Origin: Thiosymbion sp942492625
Lineage (GTDB): Bacteria > Pseudomonadota > Gammaproteobacteria > Chromatiales > Chromatiaceae
DNA length: 64,000 bases
Assembly: GCA_942492625.1 (NCBI GenBank)
Contig: CALOFM010000039.1
Location: forward strand, 81,480 to 145,479
Reading direction: 5' to 3'
Shown here piece by piece: positions 20,055-27,848 of this stretch. Position 1 is the first letter of the stretch, and the number at the start of each line of letters is the position of its first letter. The translations under genes and the position numbers were made by a program. The notes below the pieces were generated by a model. That model did not search any database, had not been told where the DNA came from, and saw only the letters and a list, made by a program, of their open reading frames with translations.

Positions 20055-20176
20055 CGCGCCGCGTTGCCGTTAGGTACCCGTATGCCTGCATGGCTCGGGT
20101 CGGCACAAAGTAGCACGCGCCGCGTTGCCGTTAGGTACCCGTATGCCTGCGTGGCTCGGGTCGGCACAAAGTAGCA
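20055..20176. repeat. Tandem duplication of a 61-bp unit upstream of nadK
   Basis: Two adjacent 61-base copies (20055-20115 and 20116-20176) that I find to differ at one base (A at 20090 versus G at 20151). They lie in the gap between the divergent nadK and hrcA genes. Each copy contains GGTACC and TATGCCTGC. The array gives spurious ATG starts in the nadK frame. It could be a recent slippage duplication; a role in nadK expression is not excluded. Confidence 0.9.
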
Positions 20177-20249
20177 CGCCCCCCGCACCGCAGCCAACCG
20201 CATGGCAGGGATGTTTCGTGTCGTGAATCCGGCCAGTGGGGGGAAGATC

Positions 20250-20278
20250 TTGACAGTCCGGTCTGCAAACTCTAAATT
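20250..20278 (+). promoter_or_regulatory. Sigma-70 promoter of the hrcA heat-shock operon
   Basis: TTGACA at 20250-20255 and TAAATT at 20273-20278 are 17 bases apart. The CIRCE operator begins eight bases downstream, so it covers the expected transcription start. That is the standard geometry of HrcA-repressed promoters. The leader to the hrcA start is about 190 bases. Confidence 0.8.
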
Positions 20279-20285
20279 GCCGGTG

Positions 20286-20312
20286 TTAGCACTCCCTGTT
20301 CTTGAGTGCTAA
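20286..20312. promoter_or_regulatory. CIRCE element (HrcA operator)
   Basis: A perfect consensus inverted repeat, TTAGCACTC-N9-GAGTGCTAA. HrcA binds CIRCE as a dimer and represses heat-shock operons; the GroE chaperonin tunes it. Here it makes hrcA-grpE-dnaK-dnaJ self-regulated. Confidence 0.97.
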
Positions 20313-20482
20313 TTTTTCATGCCATGTGCGGATCTCGATACCGAAACGCGTTTGATATGAAAGGGTTACCCGGACTATTTGCCCTCTCGCCAGGGGCGCG
20401 AGGGGGTTGAGGTGCGCCTTCGGCGCTGTATATTTCGGATCGAGCCCCCGTAGTCGATCCATCGATTTCCCGCGAGAGAACC

Positions 20483-21538
20483 TTGACGACGAGTACCGCC
20501 GGCGACGAGAACCAGGTCAGCGAGCGTGCCCAGCATTTTCTCAAGGCCCTGATCGAGCGCTACATCAGGGACGGCCATCCCGTGGGCTCGCGCACCCTGT
20601 CCAAGGATACGGGTCTGGATCTCAGCGCAGCGACGGTGCGAAACGTCATGGCGGACTTGGAGGAAATGGGGCTGGTCTCCTCTCCCCATACCTCTGCCGG
20701 CCGAATCCCGACCGTCTCGGGCTACCGGTTGTTCATCGATTCCCTGCTCACGGTCAAGCCGTTGGCGGAGCAGGAGGTAGAGGCGATGCGGCGGCAGATG
20801 GACAATCTCGAGGATGGCTCCCGGCTGATCAAGAACGCATCCCAGGTCCTGTCCGGCGTAACCCACTTGGCTGGCGTCGTACTGTTGCCCCGCCATGAAC
20901 GCAACGGCTTTCGTCAGATCGAGTTTCTTCCCCTGTCGGGCAATCGGGTACTCGCGATCCTGGTTACCAGCGAGGGGGAGGTCCACAACCGGATCATCAA
21001 TACGGGTCGTGACTACTCGCCGGCCCAGCTCGAGCAGGCTGCCAACTTTCTCAACAGCTTGTTCACCGGGCAGGACATACAGGAAGTTCGACAGCGTCTG
21101 CTCGCGGACTTAAAGAGCACCCACGCGCACATGGATCAGATCATGATGCGGGCTGTGGAGATGGCGCAGCGGGTCGTTTCGGCGGCGGAGTCCGCCGACG
21201 ATTGTTTTATCGCTGGTCAGACCAATCTGATGGAGTTCAACGAGCTGGCGAACATGGAACGGCTCAAGCAGCTGTTCGATGCCTTCACCGAGAAGAACGA
21301 GATACTGCACCTGCTCGATCGCTGTATCGAGGCCGAGGGGGTGCAGATTTTCGTCGGCGAGGAGTCCGGCTACCAACTGCTGGACGACTGCAGCCTGGTC
21401 ACCGCTCCTTACCAGGTCGATGACCAGGTAATCGGTGTGCTCGGGGTGATTGGCCCGACGCGGATGGATTACCAGCGGGTCATCCCCATAGTGGACGTGA
21501 CCGCACGACTGTTGAGTGCGGCCCTCAGGCAGCAATAG
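20483..21538 (+). CDS. hrcA: Heat-inducible transcription repressor HrcA
   Basis: A 351-residue repressor starting at TTG. The N-terminal winged helix reads SERAQHFLKALIERYIRDGHPVGSRTLSK, then LSAATVRNVMADLEEMGLVSSPHTSAGRIPT, the family's most conserved segment. A GAF-like dimerisation region with an inserted domain follows, ending in GVLGVIGPTRMDYQRVIPIVD. It binds the CIRCE element about 170 bases upstream. It heads the hrcA-grpE-dnaK-dnaJ cluster. HrcA/CIRCE is present in only some gammaproteobacteria, so it is a useful lineage marker. Confidence 0.96.
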   Translation: MTTSTAGDENQVSERAQHFLKALIERYIRDGHPVGSRTLSKDTGLDLSAATVRNVMADLEEMGLVSSPHTSAGRIPTVSGYRLFIDSLLTVKPLAEQEVEAMRRQMDNLEDGSRLIKNASQVLSGVTHLAGVVLLPRHERNGFRQIEFLPLSGNRVLAILVTSEGEVHNRIINTGRDYSPAQLEQAANFLNSLFTGQDIQEVRQRLLADLKSTHAHMDQIMMRAVEMAQRVVSAAESADDCFIAGQTNLMEFNELANMERLKQLFDAFTEKNEILHLLDRCIEAEGVQIFVGEESGYQLLDDCSLVTAPYQVDDQVIGVLGVIGPTRMDYQRVIPIVDVTARLLSAALRQQ

Positions 21539-21759
21539 CTGCGTCGGGACCTAATTGATGGCAGGTCGGGCTGCAGGTGGGACTTTAGCCGAGTACTCGA
21601 ATCAGCAGTGCCGACTTCGGTCCGACCAAAAAAACTTAATCCTAGAATCGGAAAATCTTTGGATCAGTCATAGCACAGATCGAAGCGGCCGCGGCCTTGC
21701 AGCGGCCGACAAGAGCGCAGCCACCCAGGCACGCGGCTAACGAAATTACGGAGGCTCAG

Positions 21760-22389
21760 ATGGTACAGGAGCGGCAGACAGACACGCCCGAAGAGCAGCC
21801 CCGATGGCAGGGCGAGGCGGCGCAAGATGCGGCCGAAACGGCGCAAGGCTTGGAAAAAGCCGATGAGGCGCAGAGCGCGGACGGGGGGGAGCCGGTGGAA
21901 GCCCTGCCCGAATCCCCGGAGCAGTTGACCGTTCTGCTGGAAGATGCGCGGTCGAAGGCGGACGAGAGCTGGGACCAGCTGCTGCGGGCCCGGGCGGAGA
22001 TGGAGAATCTCAAGCGGCGGCAGGCCAACGAGTTGGAGAAGGCCCACAAGTACGCCCTCGACGGCTTCGTGCGCGAGCTGCTTCAGGTGCGCGATAGCCT
22101 GGAGCTGGGTCACGACGCGGCCCTGGAAGAGAGTGCGGACGTCGAGAAGCTACGCGAAGGAACCGAGCTGACCCTGAAGCTGCTCACGGATGTGATGGGC
22201 AAATTCGGCGTCGAGCAGATCGACCCGAAAGGCGAGCCCTTCGATCCGGAATACCATCAGGCCATGACCATGCAGCCGCGAGACGATTTGCCACCGGGAA
22301 CGGTTGTTACGGTGGTCCAGAAGGGCTACCTGCTCAACGGTCGACTGGTGCGTCCGGCCATGGTCATTGTGTCCGCCGCGGCATCTTGA
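21760..22389 (+). CDS. grpE: Nucleotide exchange factor GrpE
   Basis: A 209-residue cochaperone that releases ADP from DnaK. The ATG follows GGAGG; a longer frame upstream is not supported. Residues 1-70 are acidic and disordered-looking. A long helix follows (about 70-120) with RAEMENLKRRQANELEKAHKYA. The beta-sheet head ends in the signature PPGTVVTVVQKGYLLNGRLVRPAMVIVS. It sits 92 bases before dnaK. The 220 bases after hrcA show no second CIRCE element, so it probably depends on the hrcA promoter. Confidence 0.95.
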   Translation: MVQERQTDTPEEQPRWQGEAAQDAAETAQGLEKADEAQSADGGEPVEALPESPEQLTVLLEDARSKADESWDQLLRARAEMENLKRRQANELEKAHKYALDGFVRELLQVRDSLELGHDAALEESADVEKLREGTELTLKLLTDVMGKFGVEQIDPKGEPFDPEYHQAMTMQPRDDLPPGTVVTVVQKGYLLNGRLVRPAMVIVSAAAS

Positions 22390-22481
22390 AAACAGTCTTG
22401 AAAACAGCAGGGTTTTGCCCCAACTGAAACTGCAGCGTAGGCGCTTGAAGCGCCAGGAATTCAACCCGGAGAGAGAGAATC

Positions 22482-24432
22482 ATGGGAAAAATAATAGGCA
22501 TTGACCTGGGTACCACCAACTCCTGCGTCGCCGTCATGGAAGGCGACAAGGCCAAGGTCATAGAGAACGCGGAAGGTGACCGCACGACCCCGTCCATCGT
22601 GGCCTTCAGCGGTGACGGCGAGGTGCTGGTCGGCCAGTCAGCAAAGCGCCAGGCGGTTACCAATCCGCAGAATACCCTGTTCGCCATAAAGCGCCTTATT
22701 GGACGCCGTTACGACGATCATGTGGTCGGCAAAGACAAGGACATGGTTCCCTACAACATCGTCAAGGCGGACAACGGCGATGCTTGGGTCGAGGTCAACG
22801 GTAAGAAAATGGCGCCGCCGGAGATTTCCGCCAAGGTTCTTCAGAAGATGCGGAAGACCGCCGAGGACTACCTCGGCGAAGAGGTCAAGGAGGCGGTCAT
22901 CACGGTGCCCGCCTACTTCAACGACTCCCAGCGTCAGGCCACGAAGGACGCCGGGCGCATCGCTGGCCTCGAATGTAAAGCGCATCATCAACGAGCCCAC
23001 CGCCGCGTCCCTGGCCTACGGTATGGACAAGCAGCGTGGGGACCAGAAGTTGGCGGTCTACGACCTGGGCGGCGGCACCTTCGACATCTCCATCATCGAG
23101 ATCGCCGAGATCGAGGGTGAGCACCAGTTTGAGGTGCTCTCGACCAACGGGGACACATTCCTCGGCGGTGAGGACTTCGACCTGCGGATCATCGATTTCC
23201 TGGCCGGCGAATTCAAGAAACAGCAAGGCGTGGACTTGCACAATGACCCGCTGGCCCTGCAGCGCCTCAAGGAGGCGGCGGAGAAGGCCAAGATCGAGCT
23301 CAGTTCCAGCCAGCAGACCGACATCAATCTGCCCTACATCACGGCGGACGCTGCCGGTCCCAAGCACCTGAACGTCAAGCTCACACGGGCCAAGCTCGAG
23401 TCCCTGGTCGAAGACCTGGTGGACCGCACGATCGATCCATGCCGGATCGCGTTGAAGGATGCCGGCGTGACCGCGGGCGACATCGACGAGGTCATCCTGG
23501 TGGGCGGTCAGACGCGCATGCCCAAGGTACAGGAGAAGGTGCAGGCCTTCTTCGCAAAGGCGCCGCGCAGAGACGTAAACCCTGACGAGGCGGTTGCCAT
23601 TGGCGCCGCCATCCAGGGCGGCGTGCTCGGCGGCGAGGTCAAGGACGTGCTCCTGCTCGATGTGACCCCGTTGAATCTCGGTATCGAGACCCTGGGCGGC
23701 GTTATGACAAAGCTCATCGAGAAGAACACCACCATACCTACCTCGGCCCAGCAGGTGTTTTCCACCGCCGATGACAACCAGACCGCTGTGACCGTGCACG
23801 TGCTGCAGGGTCAACGCGAGCGCGCCGGCGATAACAAGTCATTGGGACGCTTCGATCTTACGGACATCCCGCCGTCACCCCGCGGGGTGCCCCAGATCGA
23901 GGTCAAGTTCGACATCGACGCAAACGGCATCCTCAATGTCTCTGCCAAGGACAAGGCCACGGGCAAGGAGCAGTCCATCGTCATCAAGGCATCCTCCGGT
24001 CTCGCCGACGACGAGATCGACCGCATGGTCAAGGATGCCGAGGCCCACGCCGACGACGACCGCAGGTTCCACGAGCTGGTGGCGGTGCGCAACCAGGCGG
24101 ATACCATGATCCACGCAACACGCAAGTCCATGGAGCAGCTCGGAGACAAGATGGAGTCCGGCGAGAAGGAGTCTATCGAGTCCGCGATCAAGGACCTGGA
24201 AGAGGCCATGAAGGGCGAGGACAAGGACGGCATCGAGGCCAAGACCAAGGCCCTGGGGGACGCGTCAGCAAAGATGGCCGAGCGGCTCTACGCCCAGCAG
24301 AAAGGCGATGCGGCCGGTGCCGCCGGACCCGGCGCGGGTCCCGGACCGGAGGCTGGCGGCCCGCAGGCCGGGGGCGATCAGGACGATGTGGTGGATGCCG
24401 AGTTCGAAGAAGTAAAAGACGATAAGAAGTAA
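22482..24432 (+). CDS. dnaK: Chaperone DnaK (Hsp70), interrupted by a one-base frameshift
   Basis: The Hsp70 ATPase. The first 164 codons (GKIIGIDLGTTNSCVAVMEG through DAGRIAGLE) are in one frame. The rest, from VKRIINEPTAASLAYG to the acidic tail DDVVDAEFEEVKDDKK, is in another. The switch falls in the codons for GLE-VKR, where the DNA reads GAA-T-GTA: removing the extra T at about 22974 restores a full protein of 649 residues. All Hsp70 signatures (VYDLGGGTFDISII, VILVGGQTRMP) are otherwise intact. DnaK is nearly indispensable and the rest is perfect, so a consensus error is more likely than a true pseudogene. Confidence 0.93.
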
Positions 24433-24467
24433 CAAATTCGCCGGCTGCCAGCAGCCAGCCCCCAATA

Positions 24468-24508
24468 GAAACGTGCAGGTGAAATTTGCCTGCGCGTTTC
24501 TCGTTTTT
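24468..24508 (+). terminator. Hairpin with T-tract between dnaK and dnaJ
   Basis: GAAACGTGCAGG and CCTGCGCGTTTC pair with one mismatch around a nine-base loop, followed by TCGTTTTT. It can act as a terminator or attenuator, lowering dnaJ expression relative to dnaK. A short array of 7-base GGAGGCT units (about 24515-24538) follows, directly before dnaJ. Confidence 0.75.
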
Positions 24509-24547
24509 GGGGTTGGAGGCTGGAGGCTGGAGGCTGGAAGCTAACAG

Positions 24548-25684
24548 ATGTCCAAACGCGATTATTACGAGGTCCTCGGCGTCAACCGCAACGCCAGTGA
24601 CTCGGACCTGAAGAAGGCCTACCGGCGTCTCGCCATGAAGTACCACCCGGACCGCAACGCGGGGGCCGAGGCGGAGCAGAAGTTCAAGGAGGCGAAGGAG
24701 GCCTACGAGGTCCTGAACGACCCGAAGAAGCGATCCGCCTACGACCAGTTCGGTCACGCCGGCGTGGACGCGAGCGCGGGCTTCGGCGGGGCGGGGGACT
24801 TCGGTGGCGGCTCCTTCTCGGACATCTTCGGCGACGTATTCGGCGACATCTTCGGCGGCGGTGGAGGTCGGGCTGGAGGACGGCGGGTGCATCGGGGTGC
24901 CGACCTGCGCTACGACCTCTCCTTGACCTTGGAAGAGGCTGTCGCAGGCAGAGAAGTCAAAATACGTATTCCCACGCTGGTCGACTGCCAGTTCTGCGGT
25001 GGTAACGGTGCGAAACCGGGCACCTCCGCGAAGACCTGTCCGACCTGCAGCGGCGCCGGCCAGGTTCGGATGCAGCAGGGTTTTTTCTCGATCCAGCAGA
25101 CCTGCCCACAATGCCGCGGAATCGGCACCGTGATCGAGGAGCCCTGCGGCCATTGCCGCGGCAAGGGCAAGGTGCAGGAGCACAAGACCCTGTCGGTGAA
25201 GGTCCCGGCGGGGGTAGATACCGGCGACCGCATCCGGTTGTCCGGGGAGGGCGAGGCGGGAGAGCAGGGTGGACCTGCCGGGGATCTCTATGTCCAGGTG
25301 GTTGTTAAAGAGCACCCCATATTTACCCGCGAGGACAATCACCTGTTCTGCGAAGTACCCATCGGATTTGTCATCGCCGCGCTTGGCGGCGAGTTGCAGG
25401 TTCCGACCCTGAATGGAAAGGTGGTGCTCAAGATCCCACCCGGGACCCAAACCAGTAAGATGTTTCGCATGCGTGGCAAGGGTGTGAAGCCCGTGCGCGG
25501 CGGGGCGGTGGGCGATCTGATCTGCCGGGTGATCGTCGAGACCCCGGTAAATCTCACCGAACACCAAAAAGAGCTGCTTCGCGAGCTTGATGAAACTGTC
25601 CAGGCCGGTGGAAAGAAGCATAGCCCGCACTCCACGTCCTGGCTGGATGGGGTTAAGAGCTTTTTCGAGAAGATGGGGCTCTAA
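24548..25684 (+). CDS. dnaJ: Chaperone DnaJ (Hsp40)
   Basis: A 378-residue class A J-protein. The J domain (residues 1-70) has KRDYYEVLGVNRNAS and the HPD motif in MKYHPDRN. A Gly/Phe-rich linker follows (GFGGAGDFGGGSFSDIFGD). Four zinc-binding CxxCxGxG-type repeats occupy about 145-210 (CQFCGGNG, CPTCSGAG, CPQCRGIG, CGHCRGKG). The C-terminal substrate-binding domains end the protein. It stimulates DnaK ATPase and delivers clients. It is the last gene of the heat-shock cluster, separated from dnaK by a hairpin. Confidence 0.96.
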   Translation: MSKRDYYEVLGVNRNASDSDLKKAYRRLAMKYHPDRNAGAEAEQKFKEAKEAYEVLNDPKKRSAYDQFGHAGVDASAGFGGAGDFGGGSFSDIFGDVFGDIFGGGGGRAGGRRVHRGADLRYDLSLTLEEAVAGREVKIRIPTLVDCQFCGGNGAKPGTSAKTCPTCSGAGQVRMQQGFFSIQQTCPQCRGIGTVIEEPCGHCRGKGKVQEHKTLSVKVPAGVDTGDRIRLSGEGEAGEQGGPAGDLYVQVVVKEHPIFTREDNHLFCEVPIGFVIAALGGELQVPTLNGKVVLKIPPGTQTSKMFRMRGKGVKPVRGGAVGDLICRVIVETPVNLTEHQKELLRELDETVQAGGKKHSPHSTSWLDGVKSFFEKMGL

Positions 25685-25709
25685 TTGTTTTGCCGGGGCA
25701 AAATAATTA

Positions 25710-25952
25710 ATGAATTCAGAGTCTCGGAATTCGAGGACACAGAGCGAGCACTTCGACGAAGCCGTCGCAGACCTGCAGATGCGCCTTACATACCAGGACG
25801 ACGAGATCAGGAACTTGAACCTGGCTGTAGATCGGCAGCGATCGGAAATAGAGACTCTCAAAGGGGAGATCTATCGTCTGAAGAAATTGGTCACCGTTCT
25901 GGCCCCCGCACAAGCGGGTGATCCTAAGGATGAGACACCCCAGCACTATTGA
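25710..25952 (+). CDS. slyX: SlyX-family small coiled-coil protein
   Basis: An 80-residue protein: a single coiled coil (about 18-60) with QMRLTYQDDEIRNLNLAVDRQRSEIETLKGEI and the characteristic C-terminal ending DETPQHY, equivalent to the PPHY end of SlyX. SlyX is a small conserved proteobacterial protein of unclear function. The ATG lies 25 bases after dnaJ; the spacing hints at co-transcription, although SlyX is not a standard part of the heat-shock operon. Confidence 0.8.
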   Translation: MNSESRNSRTQSEHFDEAVADLQMRLTYQDDEIRNLNLAVDRQRSEIETLKGEIYRLKKLVTVLAPAQAGDPKDETPQHY

Positions 25953-26204
25953 GGCGGCGCTATCTCCTCACAGTTGATGCGCCGGCGCAGGACCTCGGCA
26001 CACCGGGCACGGCTCTCAATCCCGAGTGACGCAGTGGCGCCTCGGCACCCTGCCAACCCGAACAAGGCAAGCCCGCGCTACTCGACACTCGATGGGCCGC
26101 CGTTGATCTCGGCGGAGTCCTGCCGGAGTTCTGCTTGCGCTTGCCCGTAACGGCGCGAGAGCGCAGAATAACCGGTTTTCTGCACCCCCATCGGAGAGAA
26201 GACG

Positions 26205-27188
26205 ATGTCCGACAAGGCCCCCTGGATCACTTACCGCCCCGAGCTCAAGGTGATGGACTGCACGATCCGCGACGGCGGCCTGGTGAACGCCCACCGCTTC
26301 GGCGACGACCTCGTAGGCGCCGTTTACCGCGCATGCGTCGATGCGGGCATCGACTACATGGAGATCGGTTACAAGAACTCCAAGCGTATCTTCCCACTGG
26401 ACAGGTTCGGCCCCTGGCGGCATTGCGACGAAGAGGATATCCGGCGGGTGGTCGGGGATCACGATGCAGACGCTACCGGGCTCAAGCTCGCGGCCATGGC
26501 GGATGCGGGCAAGAGCGACTGGAAGACGGATCTGGTGCCGGCTGCGGAGAGCCCGCTCGATATGATCCGGGTTGCTTTCTACGCGAACCAGGTCTCGGAG
26601 GCGGTGGACATGATTGCGCACGCGTCCGAGCTCGGCTACGAGACCAGCGCCAATCTCATGGCGGTTTCCAACATCACCGATGGTGAAGTCGACGCGGTCC
26701 TGGAGGCCATCAAGCCCACGCAGGTCGGGACCATGGTCATAGTCGATAGCTTCGGTTATCTGTACCGGGAGCAGATCGATCTTCTCTATTCCAAGTATTC
26801 GAAGGCCTTGGAGGGAACCGGAAAGGAGATCGGCATCCATGCCCACAACAATCAGCAGCTCGCCTTCGCCAACACGATCGAGGCGATCATCTATGGCTGC
26901 AACCGGGTGGACTCGACCATATTTGGGTTCGGGCGCGGGGCGGGCAACTGCCACACCGAGTTGTTGCTCGGCTTCCTGCGCAACCCCAAGTTCGACGTAC
27001 GCCCCATCATCCAGGTTATCCAGGAGTACATTGCGCCCCTGCGCCGGGAGATCGAGTGGGGGCCGTCCATCCCCTACAACATTACCGGCCAGATGAACCA
27101 GCATCCTCGCGCCGCCATCGAGTGGCGGGAGGGGGACACCCCCGACGATTTCCTGAATTTTTATGATCGGGTGGTTGCGGACATATAG
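26205..27188 (+). CDS. DRE-TIM metallolyase family protein (aldolase/homocitrate synthase-like)
   Basis: A 327-residue TIM-barrel protein of the HMGL-like family. The metal- and substrate-binding DRE-type loop is VMDCTIRDGGLVN and the second metal ligand pair is in GIHAHNNQQLAF. Members include 4-hydroxy-2-oxovalerate aldolase, homocitrate synthase and isopropylmalate synthase. This one lacks the extra C-terminal domains of the synthases and no acetaldehyde dehydrogenase partner is adjacent. It belongs with the stand-alone 'aldolase catalytic domain' group, whose substrate is unknown. The ATG follows GGAGAGAAG. The gene stands alone, flanked by 250 and 170 bases of non-coding DNA. Confidence 0.75.
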   Translation: MSDKAPWITYRPELKVMDCTIRDGGLVNAHRFGDDLVGAVYRACVDAGIDYMEIGYKNSKRIFPLDRFGPWRHCDEEDIRRVVGDHDADATGLKLAAMADAGKSDWKTDLVPAAESPLDMIRVAFYANQVSEAVDMIAHASELGYETSANLMAVSNITDGEVDAVLEAIKPTQVGTMVIVDSFGYLYREQIDLLYSKYSKALEGTGKEIGIHAHNNQQLAFANTIEAIIYGCNRVDSTIFGFGRGAGNCHTELLLGFLRNPKFDVRPIIQVIQEYIAPLRREIEWGPSIPYNITGQMNQHPRAAIEWREGDTPDDFLNFYDRVVADI

Positions 27189-27359
27189 GCGGCGGGTGCG
27201 CGGCGCGCCAAGAGCGCACCGGAGAGATCTCGAGTTTTTTCGCGGCCTTTTCCGGGCGGCATCTGTTTCGGACGCGTTGCAGGTAGGCGATGGTGCCGAG
27301 TTGCCGGGCCCCCGCGGCCGGTGGCTGCCTCCTACTCGGGGGCGTCGCGTTGGTTTGAG

Positions 27360-27848
27360 TTAGCGCCGGCCTTTGACAGCCCAAACTGCGGCCTCTACGC
27401 GGGTCTTGAGCTTGAGCTTCTTTAGAATGTGCTTGACGTGCACCTTGACCGTCCCGACCGAGAGGTCGAGCTCGCGGGCGATGAGCTTGTTGCTGTACCC
27501 TTTGGCGATGAGCCCCAGGATCTCCTCCTCGCGGGGGGTGAGCCCGGCCTCGTCGGGCCCCTCGGGGCGGGGTTTCTCGCGCAGGGCGCGGGCCAGCAGT
27601 TCGGTGAGCTGCTGGCTGATGACAAGGCGGCCTCGGGTTGCCCGTTGCAGGCTCTGCAGAATGTCCTCCGGCTCCATGTCTTTGAGCAGGTAGCCGTCCG
27701 CGCCAGTGCGCAGGGCGGCGATGACGTCGTCCTCGTTGTCCGAATCGGTGAGCATAATGATGCGCGCTTCGAGATCCGCTGCGCGCAGCCGGCGCAGGGT
27801 CTCGATGCCGTTCAGTCCCTTCATATTTCGTTCAATGCATTGCTCCAA
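27360..27848 (-). CDS. narL: NarL-family response regulator, N-terminally truncated
   Basis: Similarity to NarL begins at NMKGLNGIETLRRLRA and runs intact to the end. It covers the second half of the receiver domain (RIIMLTDSDNEDDVIAALRTGADGYLLKDMEPEDIL) and the full LuxR-type helix-turn-helix (LTPREEEILGLIAKGYSNKLIARELDLSVGTVKVHVKHILKKLKLKTRVEAAVW). About the first 55 residues expected, including the phosphoacceptor Asp and acidic pocket, are missing. The frame opens at a TTG only eight codons before the similarity. The partner kinase gene just upstream is also cut, so one rearrangement probably hit both. The DNA-binding half may be expressed but cannot be phosphorylated normally. Confidence 0.75.
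   Translation of the reverse strand: MEQCIERNMKGLNGIETLRRLRAADLEARIIMLTDSDNEDDVIAALRTGADGYLLKDMEPEDILQSLQRATRGRLVISQQLTELLARALREKPRPEGPDEAGLTPREEEILGLIAKGYSNKLIARELDLSVGTVKVHVKHILKKLKLKTRVEAAVWAVKGRR

Noticed and set aside
22960..22990. Programmed frameshift in dnaK
   Set aside because: No slippery heptamer or downstream structure is evident and DnaK is not known to use one; a plain insertion explains it.
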